Source: an uncultured Clostridia bacterium (GTDB lineage: Bacteria; Bacillota; Clostridia; TANB77; CAG-508). Taken from it: DNA of 64,000 nt. Under the pieces are notes generated by a model. The model had not been told where the DNA came from, ran no database searches, and saw only the letters and a list, made by a program, of their open reading frames with translations. The translations under genes were made by a program, and so were the position numbers. Positions 50,984 to 59,748 of the stretch are shown piece after piece; within the stretch, counting starts at the first letter, position 1; each line of letters begins with the position of its first letter. The stretch is taken from NCBI GenBank assembly GCA_934120645.1, contig CAKOUO010000005.1, positions 1-64,000 of the forward strand, read 5' to 3'.

Positions 50984-51571
50984 TTAAAAATCTTCTTCCC
51001 AAAATTCTACTTCTAATGTTCTTCTAGCATGATAAACTTTTTTATCAATTTCAATATATCTATCTAAAATTTCCTTTTGCCTATCAGTTAATACTGGTAT
51101 TTCAAATTTTCTTAATTTTTCAAGTGAAATTGATTTTACTCTTTCTTTGGTGTATACTTTTTCCAGTAAAGAGTTTTGCATTTTTGTTGTATTTAATAGG
51201 TTAATTAGTTCAAGACTTGTAATAGGTGCATTTTCTTCTAATCTAATAAATACAACATTTTGTGAGTATATAAGTTGTTTCAATTCTTCCTCATCTGGTA
51301 AATAACTAGCAATTCCTTTTGCACGAGGTAAAGTTGTGGTTGTTGGTGCTAGAACTATATCGTTTTTCTTAACCCAATATCTATCAGCAGTTTCTTTTCT
51401 AATCAAGACCGTTTCTTCACTTTCATCAAATCTGCCATCATCATAGATATTGCTATAACTTATTTGTGGTGCTGAATAATAATCAAATTTTTCTTTACAA
51501 ACCTCATTTCTAGCATAGTTGTAACCTCTTGAAATGACTTTGCATATTTCACCAAGTTTTATAGTTTTCAT
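50984..51571 (-). CDS. Orphan type I restriction specificity (HsdS)-like protein
   Basis: 195 residues from ATG 51571, after AGAAAGGA; 12 earlier codons lack a ribosome site. One target-recognition-domain fold starting IKLGEICKVISRGYNY and ending with the coiled-coil spacer LRKFEIPVLTDRQKEILDRY, i.e. half an HsdS. No hsdM or hsdR is in the window. A half-S subunit could dimerise and redirect a host type I methylase, or regulate the element. Confidence 0.7.
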   Translation of the reverse strand: MKTIKLGEICKVISRGYNYARNEVCKEKFDYYSAPQISYSNIYDDGRFDESEETVLIRKETADRYWVKKNDIVLAPTTTTLPRAKGIASYLPDEEELKQLIYSQNVVFIRLEENAPITSLELINLLNTTKMQNSLLEKVYTKERVKSISLEKLRKFEIPVLTDRQKEILDRYIEIDKKVYHARRTLEVEFWEEDF

Positions 51572-51816
51572 ATATATTTTCCTTTCTGTATTTATTTGTA
51601 GATACATTATACATTACAAATAAATGCAAGTCAATACTTTTTTTAAAATTTTTTTTCACAAATTAAAAAAGAAACCAATTTTTTGTTGATTTCTCAATAG
51701 TTACACAAATTAAATTTTTTTAGATTTTTTAAATTTTAGGAGGGGAATAACTTTTCTTGAGTAATTAAGTTATTGTAAACCTAGGTTGCATAATAAAATA
51801 CGGAAAGGAGCAAATT

Positions 51817-52083
51817 ATGACTGATACTGATATTATCTTGAAATTATACGAAACAATGCTAGAAGAAAAACCAACCAAGCATTACAAGAAAAATCTTGAA
51901 ATTTTAAAGAAAGCAAAACAAGACTTCATAAAACACCTAGAAAATCAAAACATTGATAGTTTAGATGAATTATGCAGTCTTGCATACGAATTAAATAATG
52001 ACTTAAATAAGCAAATGTTCTATCGTGGAATATCAATAGGAATAAAGCTAACTAATTTTAATATAGACAATATAGAACAATAG
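51817..52083 (+). CDS. Hypothetical 88-residue helical protein
   Basis: ATG 51817 with AAAGGAG. It is helical and lysine-rich (IILKLYETMLEEKPTKHYKK), without motifs. It ends two bases before the end of the convergent XRE regulator, and its upstream region holds a separate leader. Function unknown. Confidence 0.6.
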   Translation: MTDTDIILKLYETMLEEKPTKHYKKNLEILKKAKQDFIKHLENQNIDSLDELCSLAYELNNDLNKQMFYRGISIGIKLTNFNIDNIEQ

Positions 52084-52085
52084 CA

Positions 52086-52427
52086 TTACTTTTTAGAGTT
52101 AATGATATAATCAATAATAGCCTTAACAATTTTCTTATCTTCTCTGTTGAACATATTTAAAGAATTAGTAATAAATTCATCATCTGTAACAACTTGCTTA
52201 TCTATCAAGCCATTAAATAGTTCATCAGAGTTGATTTGAAGTGCATTACATATATCAATAATAGTAGGAATGCTGATACCACTTTCGCCCCTCTCAATAA
52301 TGCTAATAAAATTTATACTTTTGTCTAGCTTTTCTGCTAGTTGTTCTTGTGTTAGACCTTTTAACAAACGGATTCGCTTGATATTTTGACCTATAACTTT
52401 TAATGTGTTTTCTTTGTTTTCTTTCAT
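52086..52427 (-). CDS. XRE-family transcriptional regulator
   Basis: 113 residues. Helix-turn-helix at ~10-65: IGQNIKRIRLLKGLTQEQLA, then SINFISIIERGESGISIPTI. The C-terminal ~45 residues are helical, possibly for dimerisation. Probably represses element excision/replication genes; divergent from the 201-residue gene at 52584. Confidence 0.85.
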   Translation of the reverse strand: MKENKENTLKVIGQNIKRIRLLKGLTQEQLAEKLDKSINFISIIERGESGISIPTIIDICNALQINSDELFNGLIDKQVVTDDEFITNSLNMFNREDKKIVKAIIDYIINSKK

Positions 52428-52583
52428 ATTATCACCTATTTAGAATTTTACACAAAATGGTAATTTAATATAAGAAAACAATACTTTAAGAAATATAAAT
52501 AACACTTGATTTAATAAAGTAAGTGTAATATAATGTAGATAGTTTTATTTAATACAAGTATAATAAGAAAAGGAGGTGTTATT

Positions 52584-53189
52584 ATGTCTGGTAATAATTT
52601 TAGTAAAATAATAAAAATAGCATTAATTTCTATTCTAGCCATAATTGTAGTATCAGTTATTATTGCAATAACTAATAATTCTCATTCCCCAGTAGAACCA
52701 TCCAGTAATTCAAAAGTAGATATAGAAACTAATAATTCAATAGCAAATAATAAAGAAAAAGAATACTACGATTTCATTGATACAAATGACTTTACACTTA
52801 AACTTACAGAGCAAGAAACACTAACGTTAATTGCAGAAGCTTTTAATAAAAGTGAAAGTCAATTTGAAAAAGCTTCGGACTCTACTAGTACAGAAAAATT
52901 TTACACACTTGATGGTGGTGTTGATAGAATAGTAGCAAAAATCACTTTATTAAATGGCAAAACTAAAAAAATCACATTTTCATATATCTCATTAGCAAAT
53001 AAGCAGAGTGATGAAACTATAAGTAAAATGGCATACGCACTTACGCAAAGACTAATATATGTAGTTACAAGAGCCAATTCAGAAGATATAGATGCTTCAG
53101 AATTAGATACAAATGTAAAAGGGCTACGTATTCATCTTAATTCTACAAGTAACTATGGTGTTTCTGTTTCAATAGAAGTAGAAAAATAA
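52584..53189 (+). CDS. Membrane-anchored hypothetical protein
   Basis: 201 residues, ATG with AAGGAGG. One N-terminal membrane helix (~10-30), a Ser/Asn linker, then an extracellular alpha/beta domain (~60-200). Divergent from the XRE gene. The shape resembles secreted immunity or signalling proteins of mobile elements, but no family is recognised. Confidence 0.7.
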   Translation: MSGNNFSKIIKIALISILAIIVVSVIIAITNNSHSPVEPSSNSKVDIETNNSIANNKEKEYYDFIDTNDFTLKLTEQETLTLIAEAFNKSESQFEKASDSTSTEKFYTLDGGVDRIVAKITLLNGKTKKITFSYISLANKQSDETISKMAYALTQRLIYVVTRANSEDIDASELDTNVKGLRIHLNSTSNYGVSVSIEVEK

Positions 53190-53207
53190 TAGATACAAAA
53201 TCAGCAT

Positions 53208-53235
53208 AAACCAGTTATTAAGTTAGCTGGTTTTT
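53208..53235 (+). terminator. Weak terminator after the 201-residue gene
   Basis: AAACCAG ... CTGGTTTTT, a 7-bp stem and T run. Confidence 0.6.
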
Positions 53236-53445
53236 CTCGTGTCTTAAATTAACTAATATCAGCATAAATCTATCAATAATACAATAACAGTTCATAAGGA
53301 GCAACAGTCATCTTTCTAGTTTCAAGCGTAACCTTTCCCACTAAAACAATAAACAAGCCTTAAACACAATTTTCAGTTGAAATAAGATAACTGGAAGATA
53401 AAGAACAACTGAATTTTTGAAAATATAAGAAAGTAGGTAATAGAA

Positions 53446-53673
53446 ATGGTAAGAATAGTAAAGGAAGAAGAAACAAGAGTAAATATATATAAGGCATTTG
53501 ATAAAATATGAAAACAAGTAAGGGAAATAATGCAACAACTAAAACAAATTAAATACTATAATGATGATGACAAAGAATATATAAAAATAATGGTAATAGA
53601 TATATCTCGTTTGTTGGAAGATGTATCTAATAGATTAAAAGAGAAAATCAAAGAAATAAATGCTAAAAAGTAA
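53446..53673 (+). pseudogene. Degenerate small ORF with in-frame TGA
   Basis: ATG 53446 opens 22 codons, then TGA, then the same frame continues 53 codons (internal ATG 53530) to TAA 53673, encoding charged helical sequence such as EYIKIMVIDISRLLEDVSNR. There is a weak AGG upstream. It may be a decayed gene, or two very small ORFs. Confidence 0.4.
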
Positions 53674-53912
53674 CAATAATTAGTTTAGATTAATAAAGGC
53701 TTTAAACAAGTTTTTCAGTTTTAAGCAAAACCTTTTTCAGTAAATAAATAAACAATGCTTGAAGAGGAAATGAACAACAATTAAGATAAGAATAACAACA
53801 AGAAGCGGAGAAGTAAAATCTAATAGAATAAATACATACATATATTAAGTAATTAAGGGAAGATTAGAGAGAATATAAACAAGTAAAATAATAGTAGAAA
53901 ATGAAAAAAGTT

Positions 53913-53987
53913 GAAATGTTTTTAGCTTTCAGTAGCATAACAAACAAGTCAGTAAATGTAAGATATAGAAATGTTTTTAGCTTTGAG
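53913..53987. repeat. Two 20-bp direct repeats, 55 bp apart
   Basis: GAAATGTTTTTAGCTTTSAG at 53913-53932 and 53968-53987 with one mismatch. They sit in the AT-rich, gene-poor stretch between the mobile element and the prophage junction (53.2-54.3 kb). Elsewhere in that stretch I see a hairpin AAAACTCACT / AGTGAGTTTT (54009-54040) and no convincing gene. Confidence 0.6.
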
Positions 53988-54116
53988 AAACTTAATAATC
54001 AAGTAAATGAAAAAACTCACTTGCAAAATCAGTGAGTTTTCATTTTGTCCAATTTCAGTGGTAGGCTTACAGCGAAACCTCCTACAAAGAAATACATTTT
54101 GGTTTTTGGAACGTTT

Positions 54117-54147
54117 TGGTGACCCCTACGGGAATCGAACCCATGAT
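54117..54147 (-). other. 3' tRNA fragment, probable prophage attachment site
   Basis: On the minus strand ATGGGTTCGATTCCCGTAGG then GGTCACCA: a full T-arm, 3' acceptor strand, discriminator and CCA, with no D-arm, anticodon or matching 5' acceptor (GACCCCT) upstream. This is the usual scar of integration into a tRNA 3' end. Orientation puts phage DNA to the right and chromosomal DNA to the left. Confidence 0.75.
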
Positions 54148-54313
54148 TAAAAAATAAATATATTTTATCTTTTATAAGTCTTTTTAATCATTGATTTATC
54201 AACATTTTTCAACATAAGTTCTTTTTAGTTATTTCTAGTTATTCAAAACTAAAGTGTTAAAAAGTTGTTAATTTTTTTCATATTATATACATATTTTAAA
54301 ATAATGTCAAGTA

Positions 54314-54574
54314 TCATATTAATTTTAAATATCTTTCATATTCCTCTTTCGTAATTACATTTCTTCCATTAAAATATTTTTCAAAATGCTCTTTACTAAT
54401 TATTAATTTTTTCATTTTTTTATTTGATACAATATCTTTTGCTTTTTCCATAAACAATCCCTCATTTCTTTGAAAATTATAATTTTCATGTAAGAGACTA
54501 TTATTCTTGTTTATTATATTCTTTCTATTATTTTTTGTAAATATTTTTTCATTTTTTTCTTCGACAATTTCCAT
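54314..54574 (-). CDS. Hypothetical prophage-end protein, 86 residues
   Basis: ATG 54574 after GGAG; nine earlier codons lack a site. The protein is basic and Asn/Lys-rich, with a C-terminal KKLIISKEHFEKYFNGRNVI-type helical segment (split: KMKKLIISKEHFEKYF). No family recognised; coding status moderately supported. Confidence 0.45.
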   Translation of the reverse strand: MEIVEEKNEKIFTKNNRKNIINKNNSLLHENYNFQRNEGLFMEKAKDIVSNKKMKKLIISKEHFEKYFNGRNVITKEEYERYLKLI

Positions 54575-54727
54575 ATTTTTTACTCCATTTTTATATTTCA
54601 TCCGAGCTCTTTTGATATAGTTATTGTATATTATATTTTATAAAAATATAAAAATTTTTTATGAAAATATTTTTTTGTTTTATAAAAAGAGTTTTTTAAA
54701 CAATTTTGGCTTTTTTTATTTTACACT

Positions 54728-54964
54728 TTAAAATTCTCCAATTCCTTTTATTTCAATGCTTCCGAGTTCGTATAAGTCTGTAATTCTAAAAGCCAGTGCA
54801 TCTGCTATTACTACCATCTCTGCAAATAAAACTTCATCCGCTGAAATTTTATTGTTTTCTAAATCTGCTAAATATTCTCTATCAATTCCTGTTTTTTCTT
54901 CTAACTCTCTTAGACTTATTCCTCTTTCTTCTCTTTTTTCTTTTATTTTAAATGTTATAGTCAT
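54728..54964 (-). CDS. XRE-family small regulator
   Basis: 78 residues, ATG after GAGGTGG. Helix-turn-helix IKEKREERGISLRELEEKTG then DREYLADLENNKIS, and a hydrophobic C-terminal helix with LYELGSIEI. Located between the lysis genes and the attachment scar; likely a prophage or moron regulator. Confidence 0.82.
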   Translation of the reverse strand: MTITFKIKEKREERGISLRELEEKTGIDREYLADLENNKISADEVLFAEMVVIADALAFRITDLYELGSIEIKGIGEF

Positions 54965-55271
54965 TTTACCACCTCAGATTTAATATATCCCAAATGTTTT
55001 TATAACATACATTTAATCAACTATGATAAAAAAATCTATACAAAAATAAAAAGCTCACTTGGGTTAGTGAACTCTTTACTATATTTTTCGTTTAATGATT
55101 ATGTTTTTATTATATCATACTTTTTATTTTTTGTGTGTCGAATGTTGTCAAAAATAAAAATTTTATTTTTTCTTGAAAACAAGCCAAAATTCAAGCCTTC
55201 ACAATCAATTTTAAGCCGTTTTATTTTTTAATTAATGTAATTATATACCTTGATTTTAAGCCATAAAACGC

Positions 55272-55308
55272 AAAAAAGAGGTAAATTGAAATTAATCAAC
55301 TTACCTCT
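55272..55308 (-). terminator. Terminator of the prophage late/lysis operon
   Basis: Stem AGAGGTAA / TTACCTCT around ATTAATTT with U run TTTTTTG on the minus strand, just after the endolysin stop. Confidence 0.85.
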
Positions 55309-55314
55309 ATATTT

Positions 55315-56130
55315 TTATAATACATTAATTCTAAAAGCTTCTAATCTTAAAGCTTTTCCTTCTGTACCAATTCTAATATTTGTTCCAGTCGAACCTGGCA
55401 TCCAACCTATGTTTTGCACATGTTCTTGCACTTCTAACTCTTTATTAGATTTTATTTCTATTGCTTCTATTCTTCTACTTTGTCCTGTTGTTCCAGCAAC
55501 TTGTCCATTTCTTACCCAGTCAGACCAACCTATATTTTCCATATGTACTCTATAAGACAAGTCTAGTCCATTTTGTCCATTTAAAATTATAGCTTCTATT
55601 CTTTTTCCTTCTCCTTCTGTACCAGCAACTTGTCCAGCTTTTTCCCAGTCTGTCCATCCAACATTCTCAATATGTACTTTATATTGAATATTTGGTTTTG
55701 GAGTTACTCCTGTTATTTTATTTTGGTCTTTAGCTCTTAATACTCCTGCAAAGCATCTATAATTATGTGCAACTTTTTTCGTTGCTTTTCCATTCCAGTT
55801 TTGATCATATGTATAGAATGTATTTGTATCTCCTTCCCCTGTTGCTATCGAAATATGTCCATATCCATTTAAAGATTTACTCCAAACACATATATCTCCT
55901 TTTTGTGGAATAAAATTAGGTGTATTTGCTATTCTATCAAAATTATTCTTTAATTCTGCTATATTATTATAATTATCATAATATGCATGTGCATTTCCCC
56001 ATGCTCCAGCTTTTATTCCAAATACTTTGTCTAGATACATTTTTGCTAAATCTACACATTGTACTCCTGCTACTCCATCATAATCAATAGATTTTCCGTT
56101 ATATTCATTTATAAATTCTTGATAATTCAT
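55315..56130 (-). CDS. Phage endolysin: CHAP amidase/peptidase with ChW repeats
   Basis: 271 residues. CHAP domain (1-~130) with catalytic Cys in GVQCVDLAKMY, His in YGHISIATGEG and NFIPQKGDICVWS. Three clostridial hydrophobic-with-tryptophan (ChW) repeats follow, each with VGWTDWEKAG/IGWSDWVRNG and GKRIEAI-type ends. These bind the clostridial wall. Follows the holin in the lysis cassette. Confidence 0.93.
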   Translation of the reverse strand: MNYQEFINEYNGKSIDYDGVAGVQCVDLAKMYLDKVFGIKAGAWGNAHAYYDNYNNIAELKNNFDRIANTPNFIPQKGDICVWSKSLNGYGHISIATGEGDTNTFYTYDQNWNGKATKKVAHNYRCFAGVLRAKDQNKITGVTPKPNIQYKVHIENVGWTDWEKAGQVAGTEGEGKRIEAIILNGQNGLDLSYRVHMENIGWSDWVRNGQVAGTTGQSRRIEAIEIKSNKELEVQEHVQNIGWMPGSTGTNIRIGTEGKALRLEAFRINVL

Positions 56131-56133
56131 AAT

Positions 56134-56331
56134 TTATTCCTCCTTATTACTTATTGCTTTTTGTCCTAACAAATATGTTCCTATAACTCCTTGAACCACT
56201 GCAATAACTTGTACTATTTGTATTGCATATGGTATTGTTATTCCATCTACTGCATTTATTCCTGCTACTAATGCACTTACTATTGCTAGTATATTTGTTA
56301 AATATTTTGCTATTGTTTTTACTTTTTCCAT
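56134..56331 (-). CDS. Phage holin-like protein
   Basis: 65 residues with two membrane helices (~12-30, ~37-56) and charged termini, directly before the endolysin with 3 bases spacing. Size and position indicate a holin. Confidence 0.85.
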   Translation of the reverse strand: MEKVKTIAKYLTNILAIVSALVAGINAVDGITIPYAIQIVQVIAVVQGVIGTYLLGQKAISNKEE

Positions 56332-56344
56332 GTTATCTCACCTC

Positions 56345-56665
56345 CTACATAAATTTACTTAATCCTAATGCAAAAGCTATTGCTGTTAATACTATTCCTG
56401 TTATAAATGAAACTATTTGTTTTTTTATCTGTTTCTTTGTTTCTTCATAGTCTTTCATTGGTTTTTCTTCTATTATTTTTAAGCGTTCATTCATTTTGTT
56501 TTGGTCTTCTCTCATTGCTTTCATTTCTGTTGCTATTTCTCTTACACTTAATGTTAAGTCATATATGTTTTCTACCTTATTCTCAACTACATCTATTCTT
56601 TTGGTATTTGATTTTTCTCTTTCTTCTAAGTGTGCTACTTTTTCAATTAATTCTGTATCTTGCAT
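56345..56665 (-). CDS. XhlA/hemolysin-like phage lysis accessory protein
   Basis: 106 residues from ATG 56665, which overlaps the previous stop (TAATG). Coiled coil (~1-75) with EREKSNTKRIDVVENKVENI and MREDQNKMNERL, then a C-terminal membrane helix (~83-103). This is the XhlA arrangement that assists holins. Confidence 0.85.
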   Translation of the reverse strand: MQDTELIEKVAHLEEREKSNTKRIDVVENKVENIYDLTLSVREIATEMKAMREDQNKMNERLKIIEEKPMKDYEETKKQIKKQIVSFITGIVLTAIAFALGLSKFM

Positions 56666-57141
56666 TATTCCTTCCACCTACCTATCGCACTTATATTTAT
56701 AGATACATTCTTTAAGGTTTTTGATGTATTTCCCCACAAATATCCTACAAAACTTGTTTTTCCAATAGTTGCTGCCAAAGCATTTATTATTGCCGTTTGA
56801 ATGCAAGGTGTAAGAATTACAGTTGGCTTTTCTACAAACGCAGTAGCAAATGAAATTGAATCTGTACTTACAAAATATGCATTATCATAACTATTTGTCA
56901 TTGCTAATGTATCAAATGATTTTGTACCATATTGTTCGAGTATTCCACTATTCCATTTTCTGTATATAAAACCATCATTTGTGCCTTGTTCAACTACATA
57001 ATCTTTAATATTATCTTCAACTTTCTCATACCCTTCTGGAACTACATCTCCATCATAGTCTATGACTGCTCCAGCTGGTATGCTATCATTTGTTTTTATT
57101 ACAACTTCTTTTAATTCTCCGTTTGAGTCTCTTACTTTCAT
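56665..57141 (-). CDS. Phage tail-tip or fibre-associated protein
   Basis: 158 residues. Beginning KVRDSNGELKEVVIKTNDSI, then GAVIDYDGDVVPEGYEKVED, a module frequent in Firmicute phage fibres. C-terminal beta-rich domain. Probably the distal part of the baseplate; family uncertain. Confidence 0.65.
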   Translation of the reverse strand: MKVRDSNGELKEVVIKTNDSIPAGAVIDYDGDVVPEGYEKVEDNIKDYVVEQGTNDGFIYRKWNSGILEQYGTKSFDTLAMTNSYDNAYFVSTDSISFATAFVEKPTVILTPCIQTAIINALAATIGKTSFVGYLWGNTSKTLKNVSINISAIGRWKE

Positions 57142-57144
57142 ATT

Positions 57145-57627
57145 TTACCTCCATTTAATTCCATAAATTTTTAGTGGTATGCAAAAACGAGTGTCTGTTC
57201 CTGAATTAGGTGTTGTTGTTAAGTTTGTATAATACGCTGTTTCTACTGAAAAAGAAGTATCACTATTTCTCTTTATTAATCTTGATACATTAATCATACA
57301 CTTATGGTCTGAGTCATATAAACTTGCTGATAGTTGAATACTGCGTCCTTTTTTTACTACTTCACTTTTATCTCCAACTGAGTACAAGGAACTTGCACAA
57401 TATTGTACTTCTAGTTCATCATAATCATCACTTGATAATGTTATATCTGTTGCAGCTAATGTTGAATTTGTACTGTTTTCCCATAAAAGTTCTTTTTTTG
57501 TTTGTTTTGATATCATTTCTTGCATTAGTCTCATACTTGGCGCATTACTTGTTTTATCTTCTACATTTTCTGTATCTACTATTTTTCCCGAAATTGGTAT
57601 TGTTGTGTTTTTCTTTTTTATTTTCAT
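57145..57627 (-). CDS. Phage structural protein, baseplate region
   Basis: 160 residues, ATG after GGAGG. Short N-terminal basic segment then a beta-rich C-terminal domain (TLSSDDYDELEVQYC..., DTRFCIPLKIYGIKWR end), typical of receptor-binding tips. No specific family recognised. Confidence 0.6.
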   Translation of the reverse strand: MKIKKKNTTIPISGKIVDTENVEDKTSNAPSMRLMQEMISKQTKKELLWENSTNSTLAATDITLSSDDYDELEVQYCASSLYSVGDKSEVVKKGRSIQLSASLYDSDHKCMINVSRLIKRNSDTSFSVETAYYTNLTTTPNSGTDTRFCIPLKIYGIKWR

Positions 57628-57636
57628 AATTACCTC

Positions 57637-58671
57637 CTAATCTGTTATATATGTAATAAATATATTTAGATATTCTCCTGATGATATTTTATTAGCGTTA
57701 TACCACAAAGATATATTGCCATTTGATAAAAATAATCTACATACCTTATCTGTTCCATAATAAGCTACAAATCTTACACCAGTTTTTGATTTTGGTAATC
57801 CAGATAATATTTTAACAGAATTATTTGCATTTAAATCTTGTGCTAATTTAATTTCAACACAAAAAGTACATACCTTGCCAATTTTGTGATAATAATTAAG
57901 TTGCACATCACTAGTAGCTACTTCTATATTTGCACTTCCTGTTTCATATTTTTCTAACTCTATTACTCTATTTTCTAATTCATCGCTTAGTCCTGAACTT
58001 TCTCCATTTTCAAAATCCTCTTCTTCTAATATTATCTTTGCTGAACTTGGTGCTTCTTCTGCTTTGCCTATGTAGACTTCGTTTCCTTCTACTTCGCTTA
58101 ATTTTTTGTCTATTTCTTCTTTGTTATAATAACTACTTAAATCAACTTCTGTTGTTCCTATATGTTCCCAGCCATTATTGATATAAATAAATTCATCATA
58201 TACATCGTTTTGCTCCGTCTTTGTTTTTGGTACAAAATATATTGTATGGTCATCTATATTCTCTGTTGGTAATTCTTCTACTACTAATACGCTAAATTGA
58301 TTAACTTGGTCTAGTATGTTTGATTTTATTTCTTGTATTTCTTCTTCTGTGAAATAATCTGTGCCTTTTTGAGGAGTATAGCCTTGTTCTCCTTTTAAAC
58401 TAGCTAACCATTCTTCTTCTGTCCCTTCAAATCCATTTTCTTCTGCTATCTCAAACGCACTGAAGCCTCTTGTATTTTCAACCATTCTATCTACTTTTTT
58501 CTTGTATCCATCTGTAAAATCATTTGTAGATAAGCCTTTGCCAGGTATTTTGTCTTGCTTTCCATATAGCTTTTCATCTATTATGTCATTGTTTTCATTT
58601 GCATCATCAACATTATATCCTTCTGTTTGTGCCGGTTTCTTTAAATTATAATATTCTGTATATCCAGCCAT
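57637..58671 (-). CDS. Phage minor structural/fibre protein
   Basis: 344 residues. N-terminal MAGYTEYYNLKKPAQTEGYN, then GKGLSTNDFTDGYKKK (a module also present in the 59.7-kb protein), a collagen-free coiled region, a KGEQGYTPQKGTDYFTEEE segment and a C-terminal beta domain. This architecture is common in fibre shafts of clostridial siphophages. Confidence 0.8.
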   Translation of the reverse strand: MAGYTEYYNLKKPAQTEGYNVDDANENNDIIDEKLYGKQDKIPGKGLSTNDFTDGYKKKVDRMVENTRGFSAFEIAEENGFEGTEEEWLASLKGEQGYTPQKGTDYFTEEEIQEIKSNILDQVNQFSVLVVEELPTENIDDHTIYFVPKTKTEQNDVYDEFIYINNGWEHIGTTEVDLSSYYNKEEIDKKLSEVEGNEVYIGKAEEAPSSAKIILEEEDFENGESSGLSDELENRVIELEKYETGSANIEVATSDVQLNYYHKIGKVCTFCVEIKLAQDLNANNSVKILSGLPKSKTGVRFVAYYGTDKVCRLFLSNGNISLWYNANKISSGEYLNIFITYITD

Positions 58672-59730
58672 TTATATGCACCTCCTCCATGTTCCATTTA
58701 CATTTGTCCATACCACTGCTCTTTTCCAAACTCCCTTTACATTAATCCAAGTTTTTCCTCTTTTCCATGAATTGCTTACATTGTTTTTTATTGTTTTTTG
58801 ATTTCCTTTTAATGTAATTGTGCAGTTTTTTGAATTTGTATAGCCACTTCCATAAACAATAAAAGTAGCTGTTAAGCTACTTCCATTCCCGTATTTTTTA
58901 TACATATTATCTAATTCTGTATCTGAAAATGATATTGTATTATTTCCTGCAGATACTGTTCTACTTAATATTTGTGTTTCTCCTATTTTCATTACTAAAA
59001 TTAAATTTGATATTGAAGCAGGATTTGTAATAGTTACACTTTCATTGCTTCCATGTTCGAAATTATTTAATGTACTTATTTTAGCAATATCATATGTAAT
59101 TCCACTACATGTTACTGTTGTTTTTAAGTTATTATTACTTGCATTTCTTGCTTGTATATATATAGTATATTTTGTATTTGGATTTAATCCTGATATTGTT
59201 GTATATTGAGCAGTAATATGTACCCAATTTGTATTATCTATTGAATAATACAAATCTGATGAAATATCTATTACCCCATAGCTAAATGTTAATGTATTTA
59301 CTGTCCTTTTAGTAATATTTGGATTACTTGTAAAAATAGGATATTTTAATAATTTAGTAAGTTCTTTTGTTGCGGAACAATTTCCGCTTCCAATTCTACT
59401 TGTATCTGTATTCCAACTACCACTTACATTTAATGTTTTACCTCCGTTACTATCATGTTGTATATCTCCTGTCCATGATGCCAATAAAACATCTTTTTTT
59501 TGGCCACTAGAAAAAGTTATCGGATTTATTGAATAATTGTGTGAAGTTCCATTTATTATCATACTTCCATTCGTTGTATAATTCGTATATGCATAATAAC
59601 TACTTCCATCAAAACTTAAATACATTTTTACTGTTATATTTGATGTATTATTCGCACTATTATTTGAATTTTCTGTTATTGATTGCCATAAAGTATAATG
59701 ACTTCCATAAGTTCCACTCATATTTCCCAT
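58672..59730 (-). CDS. Phage tail protein with DUF859-like and Ig-like domains
   Basis: 352 residues. The N-terminal SGTYGSHYTLWQSITENSNN region resembles phage host-specificity DUF859 proteins; mid-region Ig/fibronectin-like (ITAQYTTISGLNPNTKYTIY); C-terminal repeated WKRGKTWINVKGVWKRAVVW tryptophan stretches. Probable tail tip. Confidence 0.7.
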   Translation of the reverse strand: MGNMSGTYGSHYTLWQSITENSNNSANNTSNITVKMYLSFDGSSYYAYTNYTTNGSMIINGTSHNYSINPITFSSGQKKDVLLASWTGDIQHDSNGGKTLNVSGSWNTDTSRIGSGNCSATKELTKLLKYPIFTSNPNITKRTVNTLTFSYGVIDISSDLYYSIDNTNWVHITAQYTTISGLNPNTKYTIYIQARNASNNNLKTTVTCSGITYDIAKISTLNNFEHGSNESVTITNPASISNLILVMKIGETQILSRTVSAGNNTISFSDTELDNMYKKYGNGSSLTATFIVYGSGYTNSKNCTITLKGNQKTIKNNVSNSWKRGKTWINVKGVWKRAVVWTNVNGTWRRCI

Positions 59731-59748
59731 AATCTATTGTTCCTCCTT

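Noticed and set aside
53446..53673. UGA reassigned to Trp
   Set aside because: UGA is a normal stop elsewhere (for example PilM-PilN and the 35-codon ORF before Rep); the single case looks like decay.
54117..54190. Complete tRNA gene
   Set aside because: No 5' acceptor, D-arm or anticodon arm is found in the right distance; only the 3' end is present.
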